Shown here piece by piece: positions 15,587 to 24,373 of a stretch of 64,000 nucleotides of DNA; within the stretch, counting starts at the first letter, position 1, and each line of letters opens with the position of its first letter. Source of the stretch: a virus; the IMG/VR virus record IMGVR_UViG_3300023202_000142, positions 1 to 64,000 of that record; one strand, written 5' to 3'. A program made the translations under genes and the position numbers. The notes under the pieces are model-generated. The model was not told the DNA's origin, searched no databases, and saw nothing but the letters and a program-made list of their open reading frames with translations.

Positions 15587-16332
15587 CTTGACCTCCACGG
15601 GACTCCGGTCACGATCTCTCGCCATCTCGATTCCAGCATTTGTGCATAGAATCCGGGCGGTAGGCCATAGGTGCCCATGGCATAGCCATCGTTAACCTCG
15701 ACCAAAATGGTCTTGCCATCCGTCGTGGCGCCGAAATCGAGTGTGTAGGCGACAGGGGAGCCCTCGTAGTCACGCACAGCGGCCTCGACAACGTCTCGAT
15801 CGATGCGTTGGCTCCAGTCGCCCTTGTAGTGCCTGGCGCCCACGATCTCGTCCCTGAGAACGAAGCAGCGGTATTCGCTGACGAACTCGACGGGTTCAGA
15901 GACCCAGACCTCTTCGTTGGCGTCGTAGGGTCCCAGGCGGATCTGGTCATCGAATTTGCCGGTACACCGAAATCCGGTGAATAGCTTCTGCTTTACCGGC
16001 TTCACGAACAGCTTCTTGTCGACGATGTTGCGCGCTGCGCTCAGTGTCATCCGCTGGATGTCTCGACCCAGGAAACCTTGGAGCTGCTCGGGGTAGTCGA
16101 TCGACGGGGGCCGCTCGACGCCAACGATGTTGAAACCGTCCCAGACGTCTCCGAGGTATCCGGCGACACCAACATCAGGCCCGAGATCATTAGCGACGCT
16201 CTCCAGGTCTCCGAAGCCATAGAATGGCACGGTCTCTGTTCCCCTGGCCCGGAAGCCGTAGAGGGCCTGAGCCTGCATCTCTGACTCCGGTAAGTCTTCG
16301 CGGTAGCGGATGTAGAACTTTCTCGCATTCAC
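15583..16332 (-). CDS. ATP-grasp (R2K-type) domain protein, 249 aa
   Basis: Predicted ATP-dependent carboxylate-amine ligase of the R2K/DUF4343 clade. Visible motifs are the nucleotide lysine in FVKPV (109-113), EPVEFVSEYRCFV (136-148), YTLDFG (186-191) and the metal-binding VEVNDG (211-216). The chosen start is GTG at 16332, whose GTGA overlaps the upstream stop; an ATG just inside is in another frame. R2K proteins are thought to ligate amino acids or peptides in biological conflicts, but the phage substrate is unknown. Confidence 0.8.
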   Translation of the reverse strand: MNARKFYIRYREDLPESEMQAQALYGFRARGTETVPFYGFGDLESVANDLGPDVGVAGYLGDVWDGFNIVGVERPPSIDYPEQLQGFLGRDIQRMTLSAARNIVDKKLFVKPVKQKLFTGFRCTGKFDDQIRLGPYDANEEVWVSEPVEFVSEYRCFVLRDEIVGARHYKGDWSQRIDRDVVEAAVRDYEGSPVAYTLDFGATTDGKTILVEVNDGYAMGTYGLPPGFYAQMLESRWREIVTGVPWRSR

Positions 16333-17198
16333 CACGGGAACCCGTTTTTGTCGATGAAGCTGGCCATGAGATCTTCGTGTTTCAGTTTCGCAACACCCCA
16401 GGTTTCGGCATCGAACACGGCGAGAACCGCAACTTCGGCTTGCTCCTCTTCGCACTCGATCTCATGGATGCGTTTAAGGTCGTCCGGCTCAGGGTGTCGG
16501 TGCAGGCTAAAGGACAGGTGATCATCACCGAAAATTGCAATAGACTCGAAGCTCCCGCCTGGCAGCATCATGTCGCGGAGCCGTTCCCAGATCTCTTCAG
16601 CGGTAGGTTCCGGTCTTGACCCGCAGGCATCGCAGATCGAAACCTCGGGCCCCACACCGAAGCCGTCTCGGTGGATGCTGTAGTTACCCTGGCAGTGATA
16701 CCTGGCGCAGACCGGACACCTTGGAGGCATCGATGTCTTTTCGCCCAGTAGGGTCGTGAAATCACCGGAGCCGTACGACAGGCGAAGCCCGGGGTCGTCT
16801 TCGAGCGCAGTGATGATGTAGCGCCACTCCTCGCTGGGCCCCTCGGTCTTGGCCAGAAAGACGAGACGTTCGACGAGGTGTTCGTATCGACCGTCATCGC
16901 GCGTCAGTGCGTCTTGCAGTGCATCCTTCATGTAGCCGATGCACTCGACGAGATCTGTGCTGGTCTGGAACTCGTCGGGGATCTCGGCGTATGCCGCCTC
17001 GTTCTTCTTGCGCAGCTCCTCGGAGACGTCGATGTCGGGGGCCAGTAGGTCGTTGGCTTCTTTGAGCCTGAACCGCAAGTTCAGCTTCTCCTCCTCCTCT
17101 CGATCCAGTTGGGTTTCCAGGACATCAAGCAGGTGGTTTCGCTTGGCCTCGTCTTTCTCTTCGCGGAGCTTCTCGATCAGTTCTCGGGCGAATCTCAT
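16329..17198 (-). CDS. coiled-coil protein with central zinc site, 289 aa
   Basis: Residues 1-70 are heptad-rich helix (MRFARELIEKLREEKDEAKR). A zinc site with CPVCARYHC and CDACG lies near 155-190, followed by an acidic C-terminal domain. First gene of the P7 unit; start behind GAGGAGGTAGCGT. No function recognised. Confidence 0.78.
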   Translation of the reverse strand: MRFARELIEKLREEKDEAKRNHLLDVLETQLDREEEEKLNLRFRLKEANDLLAPDIDVSEELRKKNEAAYAEIPDEFQTSTDLVECIGYMKDALQDALTRDDGRYEHLVERLVFLAKTEGPSEEWRYIITALEDDPGLRLSYGSGDFTTLLGEKTSMPPRCPVCARYHCQGNYSIHRDGFGVGPEVSICDACGSRPEPTAEEIWERLRDMMLPGGSFESIAIFGDDHLSFSLHRHPEPDDLKRIHEIECEEEQAEVAVLAVFDAETWGVAKLKHEDLMASFIDKNGFPW

Positions 17199-17272
17199 AC
17201 GCTACCTCCTCGCACCCGGGTGCAGTTGTGGGGTTATACCCAGAAGTAGTGCACGGATTTCACCACGTCAAG
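17199..17272 (-). promoter_or_regulatory. promoter P7 with GCACCCGGGTGC palindrome in the leader
   Basis: Leftward TTGACG near 17272, a single GTGCAC and CTACTT toward the -10. The leader has the 12-bp palindrome GCACCCGGGTGC at 17212-17223 instead of the usual hairpin, right before GAGGAGGTAGC. Confidence 0.55.
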
Positions 17273-17273
17273 C

Positions 17274-17663
17274 CTACCCGAATTGGTCTCGGGGGTCTTC
17301 TACCCAGGCAGACACCAGAGTGATGAAGTGCTCCATTGCCTCGCGGCGGCCTTCGGCTGTGATGTTGATGTTGCTGCGCAGGATGCCATGGTTGGTGTCG
17401 AACTCGACCTCGACACCAGTGTGGTTTGCGCACCGCTGGATCTCGAATTGAGCATCCATGACATCCCACCGGGAACACTGCATCGAGAACCGATGTCGAA
17501 CTCGCGCGCGCTGCTCTTTGGCGACGAGCACTGCGAGCGCCTTGTCTGCGAGCTTCAGGTAGCGTTTCAGCACCTTCTCTCCGATTGAGCCCTGCAGCTC
17601 GACCCTTGATCGCAGTGCCGAGGTCTCGTCCTTGAACTCCTGCAACTCTTCAGCCGTCATCAC
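17274..17663 (-). CDS. hypothetical protein, 129 aa
   Basis: MMTAEELQEFKDETSALRSR begins with a helical coil, followed by a strand-rich half (VEVEFDTNHGILRSNINI). It overlaps the DUF3310 gene end by 14 nt; last gene of the P8 unit. Confidence 0.76.
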   Translation of the reverse strand: MMTAEELQEFKDETSALRSRVELQGSIGEKVLKRYLKLADKALAVLVAKEQRARVRHRFSMQCSRWDVMDAQFEIQRCANHTGVEVEFDTNHGILRSNINITAEGRREAMEHFITLVSAWVEDPRDQFG

Positions 17664-18096
17664 TTACCCCAAGATGCTGTTCGAGGCAGAACACGGCCTC
17701 TTTGATGTTGCCCATCGCGATCGCCTTCATGACGCCGTTGAGCCAGCCCTGGACACCCCAATCATTACAGGCATCGCTGGCCAGCTCGACGCGCTCGCCG
17801 AACTCTACGTGGATGACCGTGGGGTCGTCGGGATCTTCGGTGATCTGGTAGACGCCACGAGGACCGCAATAGTCCAGGGCTCGTTTGAGGTACCACAACG
17901 CTTTCTCCAGGTCCTCGACCTCGTCATCCTTGTGCGGTGCCCGCAGCACGTACTTGATGGCGTTGCCGAGGCAGAACCCGAGACCGAGATCCCAGGCTTC
18001 GATGATCTTGATGGGCTCGAACTTCGCGGTGCCGTCCTCGTCGAGGGTCCGGCCGGCGTTGTAATGCTCGGGGTGGTCGACAGCTTCCTTGCTCAT
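17650..18096 (-). CDS. DUF3310 protein, 148 aa
   Basis: Residues 5-75 give DHPEHYNAGRTLDEDG, then IEAWDLGLGFCLGNAIKYV, RAPHK and DLEKALWYLKRALDY. These are the hallmarks of DUF3310, a small phage domain sometimes linked to nucleotide-kinase-like genes. Start MSKEAVDHPEHYNAG is at 18096. The C-terminal extension ending LEQHLGVSDDG is unusual. Function is uncharacterised. Confidence 0.85.
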   Translation of the reverse strand: MSKEAVDHPEHYNAGRTLDEDGTAKFEPIKIIEAWDLGLGFCLGNAIKYVLRAPHKDDEVEDLEKALWYLKRALDYCGPRGVYQITEDPDDPTVIHVEFGERVELASDACNDWGVQGWLNGVMKAIAMGNIKEAVFCLEQHLGVSDDG

Positions 18097-18464
18097 TCTT
18101 TCTCTTCCATTCTTGGTGTCACCGAGAGATCGATATAGCCGCCCGGTGGCCCCTCGGGCAGTCCAAACGGGCAGAAATGGATGGTGTAGGCACGGCGCCC
18201 ATGAGGTTTTTGGGTGACATCGACCAGGCAACCTCCGACTCGTTCAGTGATCGCCTCGGCCAATGTTTTCGGTGACGCAGCGGACTCTACCCAGGGCACC
18301 GCGACAACATCGAGGTCGCGCTGCAGGGAGCCGTGTAGCGCCAGCGCGTATCCGAATTTTCGGGCCTCCTCGCGAATGATCGGATAGATGGTGGCGTAAT
18401 AGACCTGTCGCCCCGCGACGAATCCGTCCTCGCTGTAGGCATCAAAGGCCGTCTCGTCATCCAT
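18093..18464 (-). CDS. nucleotidyltransferase-fold protein, 123 aa
   Basis: ALHGSLQRDLDVVAVPW matches the GS...D-x-D core of minimal nucleotidyltransferases, and GGYIDLSVTP near the end supplies the usual final strand with Asp. It resembles short phage proteins of this type; activity not proven. 4-nt overlaps on both sides. Confidence 0.65.
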   Translation of the reverse strand: MDDETAFDAYSEDGFVAGRQVYYATIYPIIREEARKFGYALALHGSLQRDLDVVAVPWVESAASPKTLAEAITERVGGCLVDVTQKPHGRRAYTIHFCPFGLPEGPPGGYIDLSVTPRMEEKE

Positions 18465-18976
18465 CAGTACAGGTTCTCCGATATCAGGCTGGTCAGCTTG
18501 CGGTCGACCTGTCCGGCCCTCCAGGCAATATCAGCGGCCTCCTGGCGATCGACGTACCTGCCTTGTGATGTCAGGAACCCCTGGTTACGGCCGTTGAGCT
18601 GGTGCTCCTGGATCGTTTCGATCGCGTCTCGTTCTTCATCGCTGAGTCGTTCTGCCCATGCGTTTAGCGAGGTGAAGCAGTCACCATGCCTCCAGGCAGC
18701 AAACACGATGCCTGTCTCGGGGTAGGTACTCGACCGTCTGGGTGGCTCAGGGTTCCCAGTGTCGACGTATATCGCGGCGCACAGGATGCGCTCACGGTCG
18801 GGCCTGGTGCTGCGAACTTCGATGCAGTAGTTGCCGAAATTGTAGAAGCCCGGGTCGGCGTCGTCGAGACACTGCTGCATGCGGTGCATGATCGTCAGAC
18901 CGTCTGAAGAGTCCAGGAACGTCACCTCGGCTTCGAGGTCCCCCTGTGTGAACACCATGGTGTGCTTGTCAGCCAT
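18464..18976 (-). CDS. hypothetical protein with conserved phage C-terminal motif, 170 aa
   Basis: The ATG at 18976 (MADKHTMVFTQGDLEAEV) follows TGAGGAAGACG. The tail GFLTSQGRYVDRQEAADI ...ISENLY is a motif I recall at the end of many phage proteins of unknown role. Confidence 0.75.
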   Translation of the reverse strand: MADKHTMVFTQGDLEAEVTFLDSSDGLTIMHRMQQCLDDADPGFYNFGNYCIEVRSTRPDRERILCAAIYVDTGNPEPPRRSSTYPETGIVFAAWRHGDCFTSLNAWAERLSDEERDAIETIQEHQLNGRNQGFLTSQGRYVDRQEAADIAWRAGQVDRKLTSLISENLY

Positions 18977-19268
18977 CGTCTTCCTCAACGGTCCAACCCT
19001 TTGGCGCAGTCCATTTGGGCGGGCTCAGCCTGCGACCAACACTCACCGTGGTGTGTCGCTGCTCAGGGATCTCAACGGGTTCCAGAAAGCGCAATCGAAT
19101 CGATGTCGATTTGCGCTGTTGACCCAGCGCCCCCTTTAGTTCGTCGCCGGGTCGCACAATCTCTAGCACCTCAGCTTTGGCCTTCCGGTTGACCGCCGGC
19201 ACGTCGATTTCGACGATCTCTCCGATGACCCACAAAGGGACCAACGACTCCGAGAACCCAATCATCAT
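18969..19268 (-). CDS. hypothetical beta-rich protein, 99 aa
   Basis: MMIGFSESLVPLWVIGEIVEI starts 4 nt after the upstream stop with AAGAG before it. Dominated by strands (VEIDVPAVNRKAKAEVLEI), like a small barrel domain. No family assigned. Confidence 0.72.
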   Translation of the reverse strand: MMIGFSESLVPLWVIGEIVEIDVPAVNRKAKAEVLEIVRPGDELKGALGQQRKSTSIRLRFLEPVEIPEQRHTTVSVGRRLSPPKWTAPKGWTVEEDDG

Positions 19269-19272
19269 CTCT

Positions 19273-19572
19273 TCAGCTATCACGTCGGCGCTCCTCGTAC
19301 AGTTTCCGGGCATCTTCGAGCCAGTGCCTCTCGTCCAGGACCACGATGCCCTGATACGGGTTCGCAGAAACAGCGAAGACGTGGTCGCGGTGCTCAACGA
19401 ACACTGTCGCACCCTCTTCATTGAGGCTGATGGGCTCGGTTTTGTCGTTGAGCAGCCGCTCCAGCGTGCCGTAGCAAGCCGGACAGGGGTCCTTGGCGGG
19501 ATGTCCACTGGGTTTCTTGCGCCCGTGATCAATCCAGCCGTCCTCGCAGTTGTCGGTGTTGCACCACTTCAT
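19273..19572 (-). CDS. zinc-binding protein, 99 aa
   Basis: An N-terminal zinc site is suggested by WCNTDNCEDGWI and CPACYG, spaced like a DnaJ-type or treble-clef knuckle. The C-terminus is helical and basic. 4-nt overlap with the upstream gene. Confidence 0.74.
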   Translation of the reverse strand: MKWCNTDNCEDGWIDHGRKKPSGHPAKDPCPACYGTLERLLNDKTEPISLNEEGATVFVEHRDHVFAVSANPYQGIVVLDERHWLEDARKLYEERRRDS

Positions 19573-19841
19573 CGTTTCATCCTCGTGCGCATCTGGTCTT
19601 TGCGGTCCACGGTCTCGGCAAATTTTCCGGTCGCCTCAGTAGCCTGCCGAAGGGCTTCGATGAACGAATCGCTGAGGTGGAGTGTCCTGCCATCATCACC
19701 GTAGGGAGCTGAGCCCTCGGCAGCCTGGTAGGTGGTCCGAAGAGCTTCTCGCATCACACGGACATGGCGCGCCAATAACACTTGCTCGTCGTCCTCGCCG
19801 GCCTCGATCTCTCGCAATCTCTCGTCGGTCAACTCATCCAT
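19569..19841 (-). CDS. hypothetical helical protein, 90 aa
   Basis: Start taken at MDELTDERLREIEAG (19841), which has GGATGG at a good distance; an ATG four codons earlier (19853) is possible. Acidic helical protein ending RTRMKR. Function unknown. Confidence 0.72.
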   Translation of the reverse strand: MDELTDERLREIEAGEDDEQVLLARHVRVMREALRTTYQAAEGSAPYGDDGRTLHLSDSFIEALRQATEATGKFAETVDRKDQMRTRMKR

Positions 19842-20211
19842 CGAAAATTCCATCCATGACCTGGCCGAACATTTCGGTGTCGTCGTTCATGCCGACTACA
19901 TCATCGACAAGATCCCCCGCCCGCCCCGTCAAGACGTACTGAGTCAGCACCGTCATTCGGGCGGCCTGGGTTGCACCCGGTGTTTCGCGTTCCTCTGGCG
20001 ACATTCGAGCGAGCACCTCTTCGACGCTCTCCTCGAACATCTCCAGGACAACCTCGTATGCGGTGTGGATCGCAGAAGCTCGCCAGACCTTATACGCCTT
20101 GGCGAACTCCTTGGGGTCATCGAACTCCATGGGATCGCCCATGCGCTCGGTCATGAACTCCCGGTAGGACTGCAGCAGTTCGGTGTAGAGACTCTTCATC
20201 TGGTCAGACAT
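19834..20211 (-). CDS. hypothetical helical protein, 125 aa
   Basis: MSDQMKSLYTELLQSYREFM begins behind CGAGGAGAGC, just below promoter P8. Almost entirely helical, with many Met and Glu. No motif. Confidence 0.76.
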   Translation of the reverse strand: MSDQMKSLYTELLQSYREFMTERMGDPMEFDDPKEFAKAYKVWRASAIHTAYEVVLEMFEESVEEVLARMSPEERETPGATQAARMTVLTQYVLTGRAGDLVDDVVGMNDDTEMFGQVMDGIFDG

Positions 20212-20265
20212 CTAGCTCTCCTCGTTGAGCGGCGCAGTCTATGTGCACAGATGTCACACTGTCAA
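20212..20265 (-). promoter_or_regulatory. promoter P8
   Basis: Leftward TTGACA, one GTGCAC next to a CATAGA -10, then GAGGAGAG. Leader short, without hairpin. Confidence 0.62.
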
Positions 20266-20687
20266 GACTGGCGATACAGGGCTGTGTTGGTGACATGGAA
20301 GCCCTCCTGCAGGACTGCTGGCGGCCCCAGACCTTCGCTGATGACCTCGAACGCGTCGACGCTGTCACGCATCTCGACAGGGATCTGGGCGATGACTTCG
20401 GCGACGCTCGGCTTGAAAAGCGCTGGCGCGCCCCAGGTGTGGAAGGTCTGGATCGTCTTGATTAGCTCCAGGTCGCCGGCGGCCTCTCCCCTGGAGTTCT
20501 CGACCCATGTGTATGATGTCTTGCGGTGATCGCCCAGATTCGCCACCCAATGAGGTGTTCCCCGGGGGTGTCTCTTGCCACCGGGACCCCAGCGGATCAC
20601 AGGTCGGATGCGCTCAGCCCAGTGGGCGAGATCTTCATTACTGATCTCCAGCAATGCTCGAATTTCTAGTTCCCGGTCACTCTTCAT
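20262..20687 (-). CDS. hypothetical protein, 141 aa
   Basis: MKSDRELEIRALLEISNEDL starts behind GTGAGGGGC. The segment APALFKPSVAEVIAQIP followed by GFHVTNTALYR recalls an unnamed actinophage family. Last gene of the long P9 unit; its 3' end touches promoter P8. Confidence 0.76.
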   Translation of the reverse strand: MKSDRELEIRALLEISNEDLAHWAERIRPVIRWGPGGKRHPRGTPHWVANLGDHRKTSYTWVENSRGEAAGDLELIKTIQTFHTWGAPALFKPSVAEVIAQIPVEMRDSVDAFEVISEGLGPPAVLQEGFHVTNTALYRQS

Positions 20688-20695
20688 TGAGCCCC

Positions 20696-21220
20696 TCACA
20701 GTTTGGCCCGGAGCCCGAGCACATCTTCGACGGACAACCCAGATCGCTCCAGCACGGCGTCGAAAGCCTCGATGCCGAAGATGTGCTCGTTGCCCTCGAA
20801 GGGGATCCACACGATCTTCGTTGTCTCGATATCGCCTGTTGAGACCGCGATGACTCCGCTACGCCCGTGCTGCTCCACGATCTCGTCGATATCTGGCTGG
20901 GTGCCGAGACGACCCGCGAAGTAGTGGATCAGGTTGTCATCGCCGTCCAGGAGTTCACGAATCGTATCACGCGTCTTGCCGTAGACATCCTCCAGGGCCT
21001 CATAGTCGAGAACTCGTTCAGGCTCCTCTTCCTCGGGCTCCTGGGTCTCGTACTCAGCGAGTCTGGAGGCCATGTTGGCGCGTTTGCTTGCCTCGGTCCT
21101 CGCGAATTGCTTCATCTCCTGGGCATACGCGATGATCACGGTGACATCGGAGTGCTCCGGCGGTAGTCCTTTCTTCTGCAGCTCCTCGCAGCGAATTACG
21201 GCCTCTCGAAACGTCGTCAT
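20696..21220 (-). CDS. hypothetical acidic protein, 174 aa
   Basis: Helical N-terminus (MTTFREAVIRCEELQKKGLP), a run of glutamates near 60-68, and an alpha/beta C-terminal half with GRSGVIAVSTGDIETTKIVW. Coupled by overlap to the upstream stop. No recognised family. Confidence 0.76.
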   Translation of the reverse strand: MTTFREAVIRCEELQKKGLPPEHSDVTVIIAYAQEMKQFARTEASKRANMASRLAEYETQEPEEEEPERVLDYEALEDVYGKTRDTIRELLDGDDNLIHYFAGRLGTQPDIDEIVEQHGRSGVIAVSTGDIETTKIVWIPFEGNEHIFGIEAFDAVLERSGLSVEDVLGLRAKL

Positions 21221-21708
21221 CAGCTCTGCTCCATGTCTGCTCTTGTATTATCGATCGCGTCGCGCACCGCCTTGGGCTGCGGCATCGAGTCCTCTTGTGG
21301 GTCGACGCTGAACCAGATGTACGGCATCCCACCCGGCAGCATCGGCCACGTGTCACGTGGCGCGCAGAAGCCAGCTCGACCTGTCGCGGCAGCGAGAACG
21401 AAGAATGCGTTCATCGTCCTGTGCATCCCGGTCCATTGTTTGCCCTCACGATCCTGACACAGGTTCAGGAACGATTGGCCACCCCCGCCGTTGTCGTCGC
21501 GCATGTAGTCGTCGACCGGGATCTCCTCGACGAGCCCTCGGATGACCTGGTCCTTCTCTTTGAGGCGATCGGGGTGCAGCGCGAAAGGGCCCATGACGCC
21601 GTCCACGACGATGGCGTCGTCCGGCAGCTCCTCGTAGGTCGTCGCCTCATCGGGCTCGAAGAGGCAGTGCATCATCGTCTCATGCACTGTGTCTGCTTTG
21701 TTCATCAC
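21220..21708 (-). CDS. conserved phage-type protein, 162 aa
   Basis: GGGGQSFLNLCQDREGKQWT and DTWPMLPGGMPYIWFSVDP are motifs I recall from an unnamed actinophage family. Start MMNKADTVHETMMHC overlaps the upstream stop; the second ATG at 21705 is equally possible. Confidence 0.76.
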   Translation of the reverse strand: MMNKADTVHETMMHCLFEPDEATTYEELPDDAIVVDGVMGPFALHPDRLKEKDQVIRGLVEEIPVDDYMRDDNGGGGQSFLNLCQDREGKQWTGMHRTMNAFFVLAAATGRAGFCAPRDTWPMLPGGMPYIWFSVDPQEDSMPQPKAVRDAIDNTRADMEQS

Positions 21709-22454
21709 GTCTCCAGGTCGTTCAGGGTGTAGCCGTACTTCTCGCAGATGTCTTCGATCTCGGCACGGAAGCGAGCCTTCTTGCCCTCTTCGAGTTCGGC
21801 GGCTTCGTTAGAAGTGGTGATGTCGTCTTCGGGGGCCAGGTTGGCGGAGTGTATGAAGCGCACCGTGACGTCGGCGGAGTGTTCCCCGATCGCGGCAAGC
21901 CGAACCATCTCCAACCGGTCGGGATCACAACCGAGTTCGATGGCCGCTGTGACATAGTCGTCGAGTTGATCGATGTCGTTTTCTTCTGTCAGCTCTCGCA
22001 GGATCAAGGTGTCGTTGCCCGATTCCCCGGTCTTCTGTCGCAAGAATCTGCAAATAAAGGCCAGAACGCGGCGCCGTTGGGAGCACCGGTGCTCGCTGTG
22101 TGTTTGTAGCACGTAATCCCAGGCATCTTGTCCGATCTGGTGGGCATCGAGACCGGCGTTGCGTAACACGTTGTTGAGCAGGGCATGAAAAGTCCTGGCC
22201 GCGTCCTTGTGAAACAGCAGATAGCTCCAGGACTGCGAACCGAAGAACGGCATGATCTGGAAGTCCTCGTCTTCACCGTCCCGTTGCTGTGCCGCCTTAA
22301 TAACGGCTTCGCGCGCCTCCCCATCCAGCCAGGTAGAAGAGAGCCCCCCTTCAGGCACCCAGGTCAACAGCTCCATCACGGCGCGCCTGAAATCGGTACC
22401 ACAGACATGTTCGACGGGGCTTTGGCATTTCATGCACCGGATTTCGTAGCTCAC
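21705..22454 (-). CDS. hypothetical protein with N-terminal zinc knuckle, 249 aa
   Basis: MSYEIRCMKCQSPVEHVCG offers three cysteines for a zinc knuckle. The rest is helical, with a CSQRRRVLAFICRFLRQK basic helix and an acidic tail. No known domain. Confidence 0.78.
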   Translation of the reverse strand: MSYEIRCMKCQSPVEHVCGTDFRRAVMELLTWVPEGGLSSTWLDGEAREAVIKAAQQRDGEDEDFQIMPFFGSQSWSYLLFHKDAARTFHALLNNVLRNAGLDAHQIGQDAWDYVLQTHSEHRCSQRRRVLAFICRFLRQKTGESGNDTLILRELTEENDIDQLDDYVTAAIELGCDPDRLEMVRLAAIGEHSADVTVRFIHSANLAPEDDITTSNEAAELEEGKKARFRAEIEDICEKYGYTLNDLET

Positions 22455-22966
22455 CGGTCCTCCGCTTCGACGTGTGTCAGCGCAATGCAGGCTGGGTGGC
22501 CTTCGACCCAGACGACGGCGGTGTGTCCACCGAGCACTTGAGCCTCGGTCCGGGTTTCCCCGACCTCGCCAGGCCCGTCTCCCTTTGCTCCGGTCCAGTA
22601 ACGGACCAGAGTTCCGATGTCATGGGTGGCGTTGAACTTCTCAACGGCAGCTCCAGGATCAGGGCGATTCATGCTCTCCTCCAGTTCGATAGCAGCAATG
22701 CTCATCTCGTCTTCATCGATGCGGCTCAGTAGCCGCTGCTTCATCGCATTCAGCGCTTTGGCTTTCGCCTCTTCGATGTCGTTGGTGCCCAGCTTCTGGT
22801 GTGTCGAGATCCCCAGGCTCCTGGACAGAAGAAACCAGTCGTCAGGGATTCCGTGGTACCGGGTCACGGTAATGTCGTGCGCGCCAACCTCGGCAGTGAA
22901 GGTCCTCGGTTCGTCTTTACCGGATCGCCCTCGGCGATATGATGTGGCGTCTTTCCACTCGATCAT
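22451..22966 (-). CDS. hypothetical protein with conserved phage C-terminus, 171 aa
   Basis: The C-terminal half (FNATHDIGTLVRYWTG, then GETRTEAQVLGGHTAVVWVE) resembles a small beta domain I recall in actinophage hypothetical proteins. The N-terminal half is a separate alpha/beta segment. Overlaps neighbours by 4 nt. Confidence 0.76.
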   Translation of the reverse strand: MIEWKDATSYRRGRSGKDEPRTFTAEVGAHDITVTRYHGIPDDWFLLSRSLGISTHQKLGTNDIEEAKAKALNAMKQRLLSRIDEDEMSIAAIELEESMNRPDPGAAVEKFNATHDIGTLVRYWTGAKGDGPGEVGETRTEAQVLGGHTAVVWVEGHPACIALTHVEAEDR

Positions 22967-23166
22967 CGGTCTCTCTCAATTCGCTCACGGATGTGGCGCA
23001 TCAGGTCGCCGGTGTGATAGCGCCACATCACGACGTGGTCGTAGCCGTTGTCATGCCCCGAGGCTTTGGAACCCTTGAACGGTTGTCCATCAGGCCCGTA
23101 GCAATCCTCTTTGCCGAATTCGCGGCCGCAGGAACATTTGGCGCTCTCAATGTCTACTTTGGTCAT
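22963..23166 (-). CDS. hypothetical protein, 67 aa
   Basis: MTKVDIESAKCSCGREFGKE: a CSCG plus later Cys and His residues may form a metal site. Basic helical C-terminus (DLMRHIRERIERDR). Confidence 0.72.
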   Translation of the reverse strand: MTKVDIESAKCSCGREFGKEDCYGPDGQPFKGSKASGHDNGYDHVVMWRYHTGDLMRHIRERIERDR

Positions 23167-23170
23167 GTCT

Positions 23171-23521
23171 TCAGCGGGAACTGGGCACTTTGCGTTGCTT
23201 CAGCTTCAGTAGTTCGATTTCCCGAAGCGATGCCCGGTTTGACAGGTGGATCACAACCTCAGCCAACGCCTTCTCCAGCGAGATATGGCCGTCGAGGTAG
23301 ACGTCAAGCCCACTTTTGACGATGGGGTCCTTGGCCTTACGCCAGGTCGATGCCTGAGCTTCGAGTTTGCGTCGATCCTGGAGGCGCTCAGCCGCTTGGT
23401 CGCGATACATGTCTCGTCGATCCCTCAACCGGGCGGCCTCATTCACCAACATGACGACCTCATTGCGCAGCTTCTTGTTCTCTTCGGTCAGTTCCTTGAT
23501 TCGTTCTTCGTGGTCAGCCAT
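23171..23521 (-). CDS. coiled-coil protein, 116 aa
   Basis: Residues 1-75 are continuous charged heptads (MADHEERIKELTEENKKLRN onward), predicting a parallel coiled coil; a short helical domain follows. Structural or oligomerisation role is inference. Confidence 0.78.
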   Translation of the reverse strand: MADHEERIKELTEENKKLRNEVVMLVNEAARLRDRRDMYRDQAAERLQDRRKLEAQASTWRKAKDPIVKSGLDVYLDGHISLEKALAEVVIHLSNRASLREIELLKLKQRKVPSSR

Positions 23522-23990
23522 CAGGCATCTCCTGGACGCTGTCGAGTTTGATGAGATCGTAGTCGTGAACCTCGATGCGATTGCCGTCGTTTGTCGTAGC
23601 GAGTTTCAATCCGGGTGATGTGTCGATCGTGGTGCCGTCGAAGTAGCAGTGCCCCCAGACGCGGTTGTCGTCGTAGTCAGGATCGCCGCCGGTGATGAGA
23701 GCGTTTCGCATCTCCCATTCACCGCGGTGGTGCTGTGCCAGCAGCTTTACGGTTGCTGATTTGCCGGCCGTGTCGACGAAGCAGGCGTACTCCCAGCCCT
23801 TCGGTGGCGGGTTGTGGTAGCGGTAGCGCTTCTCGACGGACATCTCGTTGAGCTTGGCGTGGATGCCCTCCAGTTCGTTACAGCACACCCATCGCTTGTT
23901 GACCCATTGACCGTTGAGAAGGATTGGGATTGGCAGCTCCCGGGCCTCGTGTTCGGTGAGATTACGGCAGATGTCACAGTGTTTCATCAT
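23514..23990 (-). CDS. hypothetical cysteine-containing protein, 158 aa
   Basis: MMKHCDICRNLTEHEAREL and WVCCNELEG give a plausible N-terminal zinc site; a strand-rich domain with WGHCYFDGTTIDTSPG follows. Not assigned to a family. Confidence 0.76.
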   Translation of the reverse strand: MMKHCDICRNLTEHEARELPIPILLNGQWVNKRWVCCNELEGIHAKLNEMSVEKRYRYHNPPPKGWEYACFVDTAGKSATVKLLAQHHRGEWEMRNALITGGDPDYDDNRVWGHCYFDGTTIDTSPGLKLATTNDGNRIEVHDYDLIKLDSVQEMPDG

Positions 23991-24373
23991 CTCTCGTACT
24001 CGGCCTTGAAGTGTGTTTTGGTATCCTCGATGGCCTCGAATCGCCTCATCAGTACTTCGACGGCCTCAACGGTCTCGGGCAGTTCGAATTCACGAGCCCA
24101 GCTCAACGGGCTCGTGGACACGATAGCCCCACGGTCTAGCAGGTAATCCACGGCGCCGCGTTCCATGCCCTGGTAGGGCACCTGCACGGCGTGGAACTTG
24201 AAGCCAGCCTCGACAGTCGTCAGGCGATTCTGTCCATCCCGTCGAAGCCAGACATCGGTCCCGCAAACGGTGACGTACCACCAGATGTCGGTCCCGCTGT
24301 GCATGCCTCTTCCCCAGCGGCGCTTGAGATCTGCTGGCGCAGCCTTGATCGACTTGATCAGTGTTTCGTTCAT
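23987..24373 (-). CDS. hypothetical protein, 128 aa
   Basis: MNETLIKSIKAAPADLKRRW starts at 24373 directly behind GGGGGAGGG. Strand-rich middle (GTDIWWYVTVCGTDVWLRRD) and helical tail. No motif known to me. Confidence 0.75.
   Translation of the reverse strand: MNETLIKSIKAAPADLKRRWGRGMHSGTDIWWYVTVCGTDVWLRRDGQNRLTTVEAGFKFHAVQVPYQGMERGAVDYLLDRGAIVSTSPLSWAREFELPETVEAVEVLMRRFEAIEDTKTHFKAEYER

Noticed and set aside
18093-18464. Classical toxin-antitoxin MNT/HEPN pair from the nucleotidyltransferase-like gene
   Set aside because: No HEPN-type partner with RxxxxH is visible in the neighbouring genes.
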